Positions 31,579-39,708 of a stretch of DNA of 64,000 nt are shown one piece after another; position 1 is the stretch's first letter; each line of letters starts with the position of its first letter. This stretch comes from Pseudomonadota bacterium (GTDB lineage Bacteria; Pseudomonadota; Gammaproteobacteria; Steroidobacterales; Steroidobacteraceae). The notes under the pieces are model-generated. The model made no database searches. It was given only the letters and a program-made list of their open reading frames with translations, and had not been told where the DNA came from. The DNA lies in NCBI GenBank assembly GCA_018241525.1, contig JAFEDR010000001.1, forward strand, positions 248,001 through 312,000, in the 5' to 3' direction. Both the position numbers and the translations under genes were made by a program.

Positions 31579-32855
31579 GGCGGCGCGAGCGCCGCGTCGA
31601 GGGCGGCGACCGCCTGCTCGACCTCGGCAAAGCGGTTGAACAGCGGCGCCGGCGCGAGCCGGATCACGTCGGGCTCGCGCCAGTCGCCGATGACGCCGGC
31701 CGCCATCAGGCGCGCGAACACGACCCGTCCGGCGGCGGCGCCGGAGCGGATGCGCAGCGACAGCTGGCAGCCGCGGTCTGCGTCGGACGCCGGGGTCACG
31801 ATCTCGACGCGACCCGCGAGGCGCGCCTCCAGCTGGCGGCGCGCGAACGCGGTCAGGGCCAGCGACTTCGCGCGCAGGCGCGGCAGGCCCGCCGACTCGA
31901 ACAGCGCGAGCGAGGAGACCAGCGGCGCGAGCGCCAGCACCGGCGGGTTCGACTGCTGCCAGCCCTCGGCGCCCGGCATCGGCACGAAATCGGGTCCCAT
32001 CGCGAAGCGGGTGGCCGCGTCGTGGCCCCACCAGCCCGCGAAGCGCGGCAGCGAGCGATCGTGGGCGTGGCGCTCGTGGACGAAGGCGCCGGCCGCGGCG
32101 CCCGGGCCGGCGCAGACGTACTTGTAGTGGCACCAGACCGCGAAGTCCGCCCCGGCATCGTGCAGCCCCACCGGCACGTTGCCGATCGAGTGTGCGAGGT
32201 CCCAGCCGGCGACCGCGCCGGCCGCCCGCGCCGCGCGGGTCAGGGCGGCGACGTCGAGCACCTGGCCGGTCCGGTACTGCACGCCGGGCAGCAGCACGAG
32301 CGCGAGAGCCTCGCGCTCACGCTCGATGGCGGCCACCAGGTCCTCGGTGCGCAGCAGGTCCTCGCCCGGCCGCGGCGCGACCTCGACCAGCGAGCCGGTG
32401 GCCGAGCGGCCGTGGAATTGCAGCTGCGAGAGCACCGCGTAGCGGTCCGACGGGAACGCGCCGTGCTCGATCAGGATCTTGTGCCGGGTCGCGGTCGGCC
32501 GGTAGAAGCTGACCAGCAGCAGGTTCAGGTTCACCGTCAGGGTGTTCATCGCGACGACTTCGCCCGGCGCTGCCCCGACCAGCCGACCGAGCGGCGCCGC
32601 GAACTGCTCGTGGTAGTGCAGCCACGCGCCGGGCTCGGCGTGGTGGCCGCGCACGGCGAGCGTGCGCCAGCGCTCGAGCTGCTCGAGCACGCGCGCCTCG
32701 GCATCGGCGGGCATCGGTCCGAGCGAGTTGCCGCACAGGTACACGGCCGGCCGGCCATCGGGCGCGAGCGGCAGGCGGAAGCGGTCGCGGAACGAGGCCA
32801 GCTCGTCGGCTCGATCGAGGGAGGTGGCCTCGGCCGCCGCGGTGGACTCAGTCAT
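31575..32855 (-). CDS. kynU: Kynureninase
   Basis: A 426-residue PLP enzyme that cleaves 3-hydroxykynurenine or kynurenine to (3-hydroxy)anthranilate plus alanine. It has VYLCGNSLGPMP near the N terminus, TLTVNLNLLLVSFYRPT, the PLP-binding WDLAHSIGNVPVGLHDAGADFAVWCHYKYVCAGPG with the Schiff-base Lys in HYKY, and HERHAHDRSLPRFAGWWGHD. It overlaps kynurenine formamidase by eight bases upstream and the monooxygenase by four downstream, so translation is coupled along the pathway. Confidence 0.96.
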   Translation of the reverse strand: MTESTAAAEATSLDRADELASFRDRFRLPLAPDGRPAVYLCGNSLGPMPADAEARVLEQLERWRTLAVRGHHAEPGAWLHYHEQFAAPLGRLVGAAPGEVVAMNTLTVNLNLLLVSFYRPTATRHKILIEHGAFPSDRYAVLSQLQFHGRSATGSLVEVAPRPGEDLLRTEDLVAAIEREREALALVLLPGVQYRTGQVLDVAALTRAARAAGAVAGWDLAHSIGNVPVGLHDAGADFAVWCHYKYVCAGPGAAAGAFVHERHAHDRSLPRFAGWWGHDAATRFAMGPDFVPMPGAEGWQQSNPPVLALAPLVSSLALFESAGLPRLRAKSLALTAFARRQLEARLAGRVEIVTPASDADRGCQLSLRIRSGAAAGRVVFARLMAAGVIGDWREPDVIRLAPAPLFNRFAEVEQAVAALDAALAPP

Positions 32856-33672
32856 GGGGGCGCAGCGGGTAGAGGAGAGGGCGGCTCGGGGCGGCGTCGC
32901 TGATGAAGGCCGGCAGCTGCAGGTCGAGCATGTACCAGCCGTCGCGCACCGTGGGCGCGATCCAGGCGAGCTCGGTGATGGTCGCGTCCCGTCGCTGCGC
33001 CTCGTGGACGCGCCGCGCGCCGGGCGGCAGGCCCCAGAACACGCGGTGCGCGGCGAGGCGGCCGCCGTCGCGCGCGCGGTCGAGCGAGGGCAGGTCGACG
33101 ACCAGGTGGCGGATGCCGCTGGCGACGATCAGCGCCGCTGCCTCCGGGGTCAGGTACGGCGCCGGCGCGTCGCCCTCGTAGCGCCGGCCGAGCTTGCTGG
33201 CATCGTTCGGCAGGGTACGGAGGATCAGCGCCTCCGACTCGCCGGGCCAGGCGGCGAGGGCTGCCCCGAGCGCCGCCGCGGTCACGACCGCCTCGTCGGC
33301 CGCGGCCCCGGGCTCGAGGCTCTCGCCGCTGGTGCCGACCGGCACCGGCCGGATCGACACCAGCCGCGCGATCGCGAGGCCGCCTTTCAGCACCTCGTGC
33401 ACGGCGAGGCGATCGGTGGTCACGTGGCCGACGCACTCGGTGTGCGTGCCGTTGCAGTGCGGCGTCAGCGACAGGCGCTCGCAGTTCACCGTGCCGCCGG
33501 CGCGCACGTCGCCGACGAAGCCGCCGCCGGCGAGCGGCTCGGCGTGGGCGCGCGAGGCGCCGAAGTGGTTCGGCTGCACGCCGTCGAAGTCGAGCGGCAT
33601 CGCGATCGACAACGGATCCGACAGGTCGGCGGCGTAGCGGCGGCCGGCGCGGGTCAGCAGCACCTCGCTCAT
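32848..33672 (-). CDS. Cyclase-family hydrolase, probable kynurenine formamidase
   Basis: A 274-residue protein of the metal-dependent cyclase/arylformamidase family, which hydrolyses N-formylkynurenine. The metal motif [11 protein letters not shown] resembles the family HxGTHxDxPxH pattern, but with Asn-Gly-Thr-His, Glu instead of Asp and no proline; the following [11 protein letters not shown] block is also family-like. It is longer than typical KynB (about 210 residues) and belongs to a divergent subgroup, so the activity is inferred mainly from its place in the kyn operon. ATG 33672 was chosen because it overlaps the dioxygenase stop by four bases; upstream codons lie in that gene. Confidence 0.83.
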   Translation of the reverse strand: MSEVLLTRAGRRYAADLSDPLSIAMPLDFDGVQPNHFGASRAHAEPLAGGGFVGDVRAGGTVNCERLSLTPHCNGTHTECVGHVTTDRLAVHEVLKGGLAIARLVSIRPVPVGTSGESLEPGAAADEAVVTAAALGAALAAWPGESEALILRTLPNDASKLGRRYEGDAPAPYLTPEAAALIVASGIRHLVVDLPSLDRARDGGRLAAHRVFWGLPPGARRVHEAQRRDATITELAWIAPTVRDGWYMLDLQLPAFISDAAPSRPLLYPLRPHD

Positions 33673-34190
33673 GCGCCCGCCGGCGGCTCGAGGACCGTGC
33701 CGCAGGACGCGCAGGTCCGGAGCGAGCGATCGGCGTAGAAGCGATCGAACACCGGCTGCAGCTCGGTCTCGATGTCGGCGAGCGGGAAGCGGTCCTCGTG
33801 CAGCAGCCGGTGGCAGCCCGGGCAGTACCACTGCACGCCGTCCACCTCGTCGGGCGCGCGGCGACGCTCGACGACGAGTCCGATCGAGCCTGCCGGCCGC
33901 TGCGGCGAGTGCGGGACGAACGGCGGCAGCAGGAAGACTTCGCCCGGGCCCACGGCATAGTCGACGGGCCGTCCCTCCTGCATCGTCCGCAGCGTCAGCG
34001 TGCCCTCGAGCTGGTAGAAAAACTCGGCACCCGGGTCAACGTGGTAGTCCCGTCGCGCGTTGGGTCCCCCGACGACCATGATGATGAAGTCCCCGGCCGG
34101 GAACACCTGCCGATTGGCCACGGGCGGCACCAGCGCGTGCCGGTGCGCCTCGATCCAGTGCTGCAGGTTGAACGGCGGGGTGAGGCGCAT
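33669..34190 (-). CDS. nbaC: 3-hydroxyanthranilate 3,4-dioxygenase
   Basis: A 173-residue cupin dioxygenase that opens 3-hydroxyanthranilate to 2-amino-3-carboxymuconate semialdehyde, the precursor of quinolinate. It has PPVANRQVF, the family block [29 protein letters not shown] with metal His and Glu, the second His in FVPHSPQRP, and a C-terminal rubredoxin-like site from two CxxC pairs (YCPGCH, TCASC), as in bacterial enzymes. I chose ATG 34190 over the ATG at 34208 because the latter overlaps a TATAAT box and the shorter form matches the family N terminus. It is the first gene of the kyn operon. The symbol haaO would serve equally. Confidence 0.94.
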   Translation of the reverse strand: MRLTPPFNLQHWIEAHRHALVPPVANRQVFPAGDFIIMVVGGPNARRDYHVDPGAEFFYQLEGTLTLRTMQEGRPVDYAVGPGEVFLLPPFVPHSPQRPAGSIGLVVERRRAPDEVDGVQWYCPGCHRLLHEDRFPLADIETELQPVFDRFYADRSLRTCASCGTVLEPPAGA

Positions 34191-34206
34191 CGGGAGATCC
34201 CGCGGC

Positions 34207-34215
34207 ATTATAGCG
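34207..34215 (-). promoter_or_regulatory. -10 box of the kynurenine operon promoter
   Basis: On the minus strand CGCTATAAT contains a consensus TATAAT (34212-34207) ending 16 bases before the proposed dioxygenase ATG. The predicted start point near 34200 leaves a leader of about ten bases. No good -35 hexamer is seen, so an activator may be needed. Confidence 0.55.
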
Positions 34216-34297
34216 TCCGGTGAGCGCGCCGCCCGGAACCTCGGCGGCGCCGGCGAGTCAGAACCAAGGTCAGGCGCAGTCGGCAGAGGAGCGATCC

Positions 34298-34867
34298 ATG
34301 CGTAGCAAGTGGCTGGTCGGCGCGGTGCTCGCGCTCACGGGACTCGGTGCGGTCGGGGCGCGGGCGGCGGACGAGGCCGGCAGCGGCTTCTGGCTGAAGC
34401 GCGAGTACCTGTTCAGCTATGCCGGCTTCACCTCGCACTATTCCTGCAACGGCATCGAGGACAAGCTGCGCGAGCTGCTGAAGGCTGCCGGCGCCCGGTC
34501 CGACCTCAAGGTCCTCGCCAGCTGCAGCGAGCCGATGGGTGCGCCGTCGCGGATCGCCACCGCGCGCCTGACCTTCTACGTGCTCGGGCCCGAGGCCGCG
34601 GCCACGCCGCCGAAGCCGGGAGCCGCCGCGCCGAAGCTCGAGCCGGGCGACGGGGTCTGGAAGAAGGTGGCGTGGCGCAGCCGCGAGCCGTACTGGCTCG
34701 AGGCGGGCGACTGCGAGCTGGTCGAGCAGTTCGACAAGGAACTGCTGCCGATGATGACCGTCCGCAACCACGAGAGCCACTTCAACTGCGTGCCGCACCA
34801 GCTGACGCTCGGCGCGATCGACGTGAGGTTCGAGGCGCTCTCGCCGGCACCCAAGGCCGCGCACTAA
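34298..34867 (+). CDS. Small exported protein of unknown function
   Basis: A 189-residue protein with a clear signal peptide ([23 protein letters not shown], cleaved near residue 23). The mature part has four cysteines (in [25 protein letters not shown] and FNCVPHQ), possibly forming two disulfides in the periplasm, and an Ala/Pro-rich loop around residues 105-120. I recognise no family. GAGGAGCGATCC before ATG 34298 is a strong ribosome-binding site and fixes the start; an earlier in-frame ATG at 34220 would put a hydrophilic tail before the signal. It is divergent from the kyn operon and its TAA overlaps the apaH stop (CTAA). Confidence 0.75.
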   Translation: MRSKWLVGAVLALTGLGAVGARAADEAGSGFWLKREYLFSYAGFTSHYSCNGIEDKLRELLKAAGARSDLKVLASCSEPMGAPSRIATARLTFYVLGPEAAATPPKPGAAAPKLEPGDGVWKKVAWRSREPYWLEAGDCELVEQFDKELLPMMTVRNHESHFNCVPHQLTLGAIDVRFEALSPAPKAAH

Positions 34868-35712
34868 TCCCGACCGGCATCCTCCGGCGCGCCGATGTCG
34901 CGCGCGCCGCGGCAGGCGAGCTGCACCGGCGGCGCGGCGGCATCGAGGCGCACGGCGGTCAGCGCACCGCCCCAGACGCAGCCGGTATCGATGGCGAGCA
35001 CGCCGTCGCCATCGTGGAAGCCGAGCGCCGACCAGTGCCCGAAGACGATGCGCGTGCCCGCGCTGCGGCGTCCCGGCACCTGGAACCAGGCGCGCGCGCC
35101 GGCCGGGGCGCCCTCGAGCGGGCCCTTGAACTTGAGCAGCAGGCGGCCGTCCGGGGCGACGATCCGCAGGCGCGTCAGGCTGTTCACGGTGAAGCGCAGC
35201 CGGTCGGCGCCGGTGAGCGCCGGCGACCAGCGATCGGGTTCATCGCCGTACATCGCCGCGAAGAATCCGCGCGCATCGGCGCGCAGCGCGGCCGACACCT
35301 CGGCGGCGCAGGCGCGTGCGGTGGCGATGTCCCACTCGGGCGGCAGCCCGGCGTGGACCATCGACCAGCCGAGCTGCCGATCCTCGTGCACGAGCGGCAG
35401 TCCCGCGAGCCAGCCCAGCAGCTCCTCGCGGTCGGGCGCGGCGAGGATCTCCTCGAGGGTGTCGCTGCGCCGCTGCCGATGGACGTCGGCGGCGACCGCG
35501 AGCAGGTGCACGTCGTGGTTGCCGAGCACCGTGACCGCAGCGTCACCGAGCGCGCGCACGCGCCGCAGTGCCTGCAGCGATCCCGGTCCGCGATTGACGA
35601 GGTCGCCGGTCAGCCAGAGCCGGTCGCGCGCCGGATCGAAAGAGAGCCGCTCGAGCAGCGTCTCGAGCTCCTCGGCGCAGCCCTGCAGGTCGCCGACCGC
35701 GTAGACGGCCAT
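34864..35712 (-). CDS. apaH: Symmetrical bis(5'-nucleosyl)-tetraphosphatase
   Basis: A 282-residue metallophosphoesterase that hydrolyses Ap4A to two ADP and removes Np4-type RNA caps. Metal motifs are VGDLQGC (residues 7-13 region), TGDLVNRGPGSL and LGNHDVHLL, with MVHAGLPPEWD and FGHWSALGF further on. Length equals typical ApaH. ATG 35712 was chosen because the family begins with this strand; earlier residues are Arg-rich and unlike it. It follows apaG by seven bases, the classical apaG-apaH pair. Confidence 0.95.
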   Translation of the reverse strand: MAVYAVGDLQGCAEELETLLERLSFDPARDRLWLTGDLVNRGPGSLQALRRVRALGDAAVTVLGNHDVHLLAVAADVHRQRRSDTLEEILAAPDREELLGWLAGLPLVHEDRQLGWSMVHAGLPPEWDIATARACAAEVSAALRADARGFFAAMYGDEPDRWSPALTGADRLRFTVNSLTRLRIVAPDGRLLLKFKGPLEGAPAGARAWFQVPGRRSAGTRIVFGHWSALGFHDGDGVLAIDTGCVWGGALTAVRLDAAAPPVQLACRGARDIGAPEDAGRD

Positions 35713-35719
35713 GCCGGCC

Positions 35720-36100
35720 TCAGTGCACGACGCCCGGGATCGCGAGCGAGAACGGCGCGATCGGCGCATCGAAGCGCTCGCCGTCGTCCGCCACCATCTG
35801 GTAGCTGCCCTGCATCACACCCACGGGCGTTTCGATCACCGCACCGCTCGAGTAGCGGAAACCCTGTCCCGGGCGCAGGTGCGGCTGCTCGCCGACCACG
35901 CCCTCGCCGCGGACTTCCTGCACCTTGCCGTTGGCGTCGGTGATGATCCAGTGCCGCGAGACCAGTCGCGCGGCGACCGGCCCCTCGTTGCGGATCGTGA
36001 TCGTGTACGCGAACACGAAGCGCCGGTCGCGGGGCTCGGACTGGTCCTCGACGTAGTTCGTGGTGACGTCGACGACGATGCGGTGGCCGTTGCCGGGCAT
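35720..36100 (-). CDS. apaG: ApaG domain protein
   Basis: A 126-residue ApaG, a small immunoglobulin/fibronectin-III-like fold of poorly defined function that was once linked to cobalt and magnesium efflux. Conserved blocks are [64 protein letters not shown] and MQGSYQMV. It lies three bases after the universal stress gene and seven before apaH. Confidence 0.95.
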   Translation of the reverse strand: MPGNGHRIVVDVTTNYVEDQSEPRDRRFVFAYTITIRNEGPVAARLVSRHWIITDANGKVQEVRGEGVVGEQPHLRPGQGFRYSSGAVIETPVGVMQGSYQMVADDGERFDAPIAPFSLAIPGVVH

Positions 36101-36103
36101 CGC

Positions 36104-36556
36104 TTAGCGCAGCCGGACCGCGAGCACGTCGCAGGGCGCCGCGTGCAGGACCGTGTCCTCGGTGAGGTTCACGAGGATCGACAAGCCGTGCCGCTCCCGG
36201 CCGCCGAGCACCACGAGGTCGGCTCCCGTCTCCGCGGCCACGCGCACGATTTCCGCCTTGATGTTGCCGGCCTCGACGCGGCACTCGGCGTCCGGCAGGC
36301 CGAGCTCGACCGCGAGCGCCCGCAGCCGCTCGCCGGCACGCTTGACGAGCTCCTCCTCGATCTCGACGGTGGGCAGCAGGGTCTCGCCGAGCGGCTCGAC
36401 GGGTACGTACTCGACGACGTGCAGCAGGCGCACCTCCGCGCCGCACGCGGCGGCCACGGCGCGCGCGCGCGCACCGATCTGGCGGCTGTCGTCGCTCAGG
36501 TCGACGACCAGCAGGATGCGGCGGTACAGGCCGGTGGCCGGGGTCGTGGCGCTCAT
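36104..36556 (-). CDS. Universal stress protein, UspA family
   Basis: A 150-residue cytoplasmic Usp-fold protein. It starts with the family strand YRRILLVVDLSDDSRQI, has LLHVVEYVPVEP and ends with GGRERHGLSILVNLTEDTVLHAAPCDVLAVRL. The G-x2-G-x9-G(S/T) nucleotide motif is degenerate here, as in non-ATP-binding UspA-type proteins. GGGAG lies eight bases before the ATG. It interrupts the usual rsmA-apaG junction and has its own TATAAT box just upstream, so it may drive apaG-apaH under stress (inference). Confidence 0.92.
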   Translation of the reverse strand: MSATTPATGLYRRILLVVDLSDDSRQIGARARAVAAACGAEVRLLHVVEYVPVEPLGETLLPTVEIEEELVKRAGERLRALAVELGLPDAECRVEAGNIKAEIVRVAAETGADLVVLGGRERHGLSILVNLTEDTVLHAAPCDVLAVRLR

Positions 36557-36581
36557 CGCGTGGCTCCCAGTCGCTGCGGGG

Positions 36582-36590
36582 ATTATAGCG
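36582..36590 (-). promoter_or_regulatory. -10 box upstream of the universal stress gene, overlapping the rsmA stop
   Basis: Minus-strand CGCTATAAT contains TATAAT at 36587-36582, overlapping the TAA stop of rsmA (36585-36583). It ends about 25 bases before the stress-gene ATG, giving a leader near 19 bases that includes the GGGAG ribosome-binding site. The same nine-base motif occurs at the kyn promoter. No clear -35 is visible. Confidence 0.55.
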
Positions 36591-37395
36591 GCGCCGGCGA
36601 CGCCGCGAGTCGCGCGAAGTCGGCCGGCGCGAGGGTCTCCGCGCGCCGGCCGGGGTCGATGCCCGCGGCCTCGAATCCCGCCGGCCCGACCACGCCGGCG
36701 AGGGCGTTGCGCAGCGTCTTGCGCCGCTGGCCGAAGGCGGCGGCGACCACGGCCGCGAACCGCGTCCGGTCGGCGATCGGAAACGGCGCGGTGGGGTGCG
36801 GCGTCAGCCGCACCACCGCCGAGTCGACCCGTGGCGGCGGCCGGAACGCGCCAGGGCCGACGTCGAAGAGGCGCTCGACCGCGCAGTCCGCCGCCAGCAT
36901 GACCGTCAGGCGGCCGTACTCCTTGCCGCCGGGGCGCGCCGCCATGCGCACGACGACCTCCTTCTGCAGCATGAAGTGCATGTCGCGGATCACGGCCGGC
37001 GCCGCCAGCAGGTGGAAGAGAAGCGGCGTCGAGATGTTGTACGGGAGGTTGCCGCAGAGCCGCAGCCGCGGTCCGTCGCCGGCGAAGGCCGCGAAGTCGA
37101 AGCTGAGCGCGTCGGCCTCGTGGATGGTCAGGCGGCCGTGCCCGGCGGCCCGGGCTGCGAGCTTCGGGATCACGTCGCGATCGAGCTCGACCGCGTCGAG
37201 GGCACCGCAGCGCGCCAGCAGCGGCAGCGTCAGCGCGCCGAGCCCCGGGCCGATCTCGAGCAGTCGATCGCCGGGTTGCGGGTTGATGGCCGCCACGATC
37301 CGCGCGAGCACGCCAGGGTCGTGCAGGAAGTGCTGGCCGAAGCGCTTGCGTGGCCGGTGCGCGCCGCCGCGCGCCGCCGTGCCGCGCTCGCTCAC
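36583..37395 (-). CDS. rsmA: 16S rRNA (adenine1518/1519-N6)-dimethyltransferase
   Basis: A 270-residue KsgA/RsmA, which dimethylates two adenines in the 3' hairpin of 16S rRNA during late small-subunit assembly. It has KRFGQHFLHD at the N terminus, the SAM site LLEIGPGLGALT, VELDRDVIP, the catalytic NLPYNIS and the C-terminal VVAAAFGQRRKTLRNAL. GTG 37395 was chosen because it overlaps the pdxA stop as GTGA and gives the family length. This gene order (lptD-surA-pdxA-rsmA) is the gammaproteobacterial standard. Confidence 0.95.
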   Translation of the reverse strand: MSERGTAARGGAHRPRKRFGQHFLHDPGVLARIVAAINPQPGDRLLEIGPGLGALTLPLLARCGALDAVELDRDVIPKLAARAAGHGRLTIHEADALSFDFAAFAGDGPRLRLCGNLPYNISTPLLFHLLAAPAVIRDMHFMLQKEVVVRMAARPGGKEYGRLTVMLAADCAVERLFDVGPGAFRPPPRVDSAVVRLTPHPTAPFPIADRTRFAAVVAAAFGQRRKTLRNALAGVVGPAGFEAAGIDPGRRAETLAPADFARLAASPAPL

Positions 37396-38381
37396 GCGCG
37401 CACGCAGTCGAGTGCGAGCTCGAGCGCTGCCTCGAGGCTGCCGGCGTCGGCGCGGCCGGTGCCCGCCAGATCGAGCGCCGTGCCATGGTCGACCGAGGTC
37501 CTGATGATCGGCAGGCCGAGCGTGACGTTGACCGCGTGGCCGAAGCCCGCGTACTTCAGGACCGGCAGGCCCTGGTCGTGGAACATCGCGAGCACGGCGT
37601 CCGCATCGTTCAGTTGGCGCGGCGTGAAGGCGGTATCGGCGGGCAGGGGCCCGCGCGCCACGATGCCCTCCGCCGCCGCGCGGGCGACCGCCGGCCCGAT
37701 CACCTCGATCTCCTCGCGTCCGAGGTGGCCCGATTCGCCGGCGTGCGGATTGAGGCCGAGCACCAGGATCCGCGGCCGGACCAGCCCGAAGCGCTCCCGA
37801 AGTCCCGCCGCGAGGATCCGCAGCGTCGCGACCAGGTCGTCGACCGACAGGGCATCCGCCACCGCGCGCAGCGGCAGGTGCGTGGTCGCGAGCGCGACCC
37901 TGAGGCGGCCGGCGACCAGCAGCATGACCGGGTGCGGTGCGCCGAGGAGCTCGGCGAGGAACTCGGTGTGCCCGGTGAACGGCACGCCCGACTCGTTGAT
38001 GATGCTCTTCTGCACCGGTGCGGTGACCATCGCTGCGTAGCGTCCGTCCCGGCAGCCGAGCGCAGCCTCGCGCAGCAGCTCCAGCACGTACGGCGCATTG
38101 GCGCGCTCGAGCCGCCCGGCCACCACCGGCGTCGCCGCCCGCACCGAGACCACCTGCAGCCGGCCGCGCACATGCGGGCCGGCATGCCGCGGCTCGACGG
38201 TGATCAGGTCGGTTTGGAGTCCGAGTTCGGCGCGGCGCGCCGCCAGCACCGCCGGGTCGGCCGCGACCATCAGGCGGCACGGCCAGTCACGCGCCGCCAG
38301 CGCGAGGCAAAGGTCCGGGCCGATGCCGGCGGGTTCGCCGGAGGTGACGATGACCGGTCGGGGTTCGGCGGCCCCGGGCAT
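37392..38381 (-). CDS. pdxA: 4-hydroxythreonine-4-phosphate dehydrogenase
   Basis: A 329-residue PdxA, an NAD-dependent enzyme of pyridoxal phosphate synthesis. It has VTSGEPAGIGPDL near the N terminus, metal-ligand histidines in FTGHTEFLAELLG and in FHDQGLPVLKY, LGLNPHAGESGHLG, and the C-terminal VNVTLGLPIIRTSVDHGTALD. It overlaps rsmA by four bases and follows surA by nine. Confidence 0.96.
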   Translation of the reverse strand: MPGAAEPRPVIVTSGEPAGIGPDLCLALAARDWPCRLMVAADPAVLAARRAELGLQTDLITVEPRHAGPHVRGRLQVVSVRAATPVVAGRLERANAPYVLELLREAALGCRDGRYAAMVTAPVQKSIINESGVPFTGHTEFLAELLGAPHPVMLLVAGRLRVALATTHLPLRAVADALSVDDLVATLRILAAGLRERFGLVRPRILVLGLNPHAGESGHLGREEIEVIGPAVARAAAEGIVARGPLPADTAFTPRQLNDADAVLAMFHDQGLPVLKYAGFGHAVNVTLGLPIIRTSVDHGTALDLAGTGRADAGSLEAALELALDCVRA

Positions 38382-38390
38382 GGCCGTCCC

Positions 38391-39701
38391 TCAGCCGCGG
38401 TAGTCGACGAACGCTTCGTCCCGCAGCCGCCGCAGCCAGAGTTCGGTTTCCTCGTCGAACTTGCTGGCCCGGATCTGCTCGAAGGCGCGCCGCTTGCGCT
38501 CGTCGGTGCTCATGTCCTGCGTGCGGTGCCCGAGCACCTGGACGATGTGCCAGCCGTACTGCGTCCGGAATGGCTGACTAATCTCGTTCTCGCCGAGCTT
38601 CTTCAGCATGTCCTCGAACTCGGGCACGAACGTGCCGCTGCCGGTCCAGCCGAGGTCGCCGCCCTCGTTCGCCGAGCCCGGGTCCTCGGACACCGCCTTG
38701 GCGATGGCGCCGAAGTCCTCGGAGCCGCCCGCGATCCGGTCGCGGATCGTCTGCAGCCGTCCGCGCACGGTCTCGTCGTCCTGCAGCTCGGTCGGCTTCA
38801 TCAGGATGTGGCGCGCGTGGACCTGCTCGACCATCAGCGGCTGGTCGTCGCGCTTGACGTTCAGCAGCCGGATGATGTGGAAGCCCGACGGCGTGCGCAC
38901 CGGGCGCGAGGTGTCACCCGGCTTCATCTTGGTGACGACCTCGGCCATGAAGGTCGGCAGCTCCGTGCCCTTGCGCCAGCCGATCACGCCGCGTTCAAGC
39001 GCCGATTGCGCCTGGGAGTAGGTGACCGCGAGCTGGCCGAAGTCCTCGCCGGCGAGCGCCCGCTGGTAGATGTCCTCGGCGTGCTTCTCGACCTGCTCGA
39101 GCTGGCCCGGCGAGGCCGCTTCCGGGAGCGCCAGCAGGATGTGCGCGACCTCGTAGGATCCTTCGCTGGTCTTGTCGGCCGCCGCCTTGGTCAGGAACTG
39201 GTCGATCTCGCGCGGGCTGACGTAGATGCGCGAGTACACGTCGCGCTGGCGCAGCATCGACAGCGTCATCTCGCGGCGCATCTGCTCGCGATACTCAGCG
39301 TAGACGATGCCCTCGCCCGAGAGCGCGTCAGGCAGCTGCGCAAAGTCGATGTGGTTCTGCTGCGCGACCTCGCGCAGCGCGTTGTTGAGCGCCTCGTCGC
39401 TGACCCGCAGCCCGATCTTCTGGGCGCGCTGCAGCTGGATCTCCTGCAGCACGAGCCGCTCCGTGATCTGCTGGCGCAGCACCGACGGTGCCGGCAACGG
39501 CGTGCCCTGCTCTCGCAGCCGGCGGGTGATCGAGGTCACCTGGGCGTCGATCTGGCTCTGCAGGACCACACCGTCGTTGACCACCACGGCAATCCGGTCG
39601 AGCAGGTCGCCACGACCGCCGATTTCGCGGGTCTGGGCCGCCGCGAGCGCGGCCATGCCGAGCGCCGCCAGGGCGAGCGCAGTTGTCAGGAAACGACGCA
39701 T
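38391..39701 (-). CDS. surA: Periplasmic chaperone and peptidyl-prolyl isomerase SurA
   Basis: A 436-residue SurA that escorts outer-membrane proteins, including LptD, to the BAM complex. A signal peptide (1-22) is followed by the SurA N-terminal chaperone domain (RIAVVNDGVVLQSQIDAQV), two parvulin domains (about residues 175-275, YEVAHILLALPE, and about 285-390, VHARHILMKP) and a C-terminal helix. The second parvulin block, GGDLGWTGSGTFVPEFEDML, is well preserved. It is located directly after lptD, its main client. Confidence 0.96.
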   Translation of the reverse strand: MRRFLTTALALAALGMAALAAAQTREIGGRGDLLDRIAVVVNDGVVLQSQIDAQVTSITRRLREQGTPLPAPSVLRQQITERLVLQEIQLQRAQKIGLRVSDEALNNALREVAQQNHIDFAQLPDALSGEGIVYAEYREQMRREMTLSMLRQRDVYSRIYVSPREIDQFLTKAAADKTSEGSYEVAHILLALPEAASPGQLEQVEKHAEDIYQRALAGEDFGQLAVTYSQAQSALERGVIGWRKGTELPTFMAEVVTKMKPGDTSRPVRTPSGFHIIRLLNVKRDDQPLMVEQVHARHILMKPTELQDDETVRGRLQTIRDRIAGGSEDFGAIAKAVSEDPGSANEGGDLGWTGSGTFVPEFEDMLKKLGENEISQPFRTQYGWHIVQVLGHRTQDMSTDERKRRAFEQIRASKFDEETELWLRRLRDEAFVDYRG

Positions 39702-39708
39702 GGGAGGC

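Noticed and set aside
34206..34208. Upstream ATG for the 3-hydroxyanthranilate dioxygenase
   Set aside because: The codon overlaps the TATAAT box and could not be in the predicted transcript; the later ATG matches the family N terminus.
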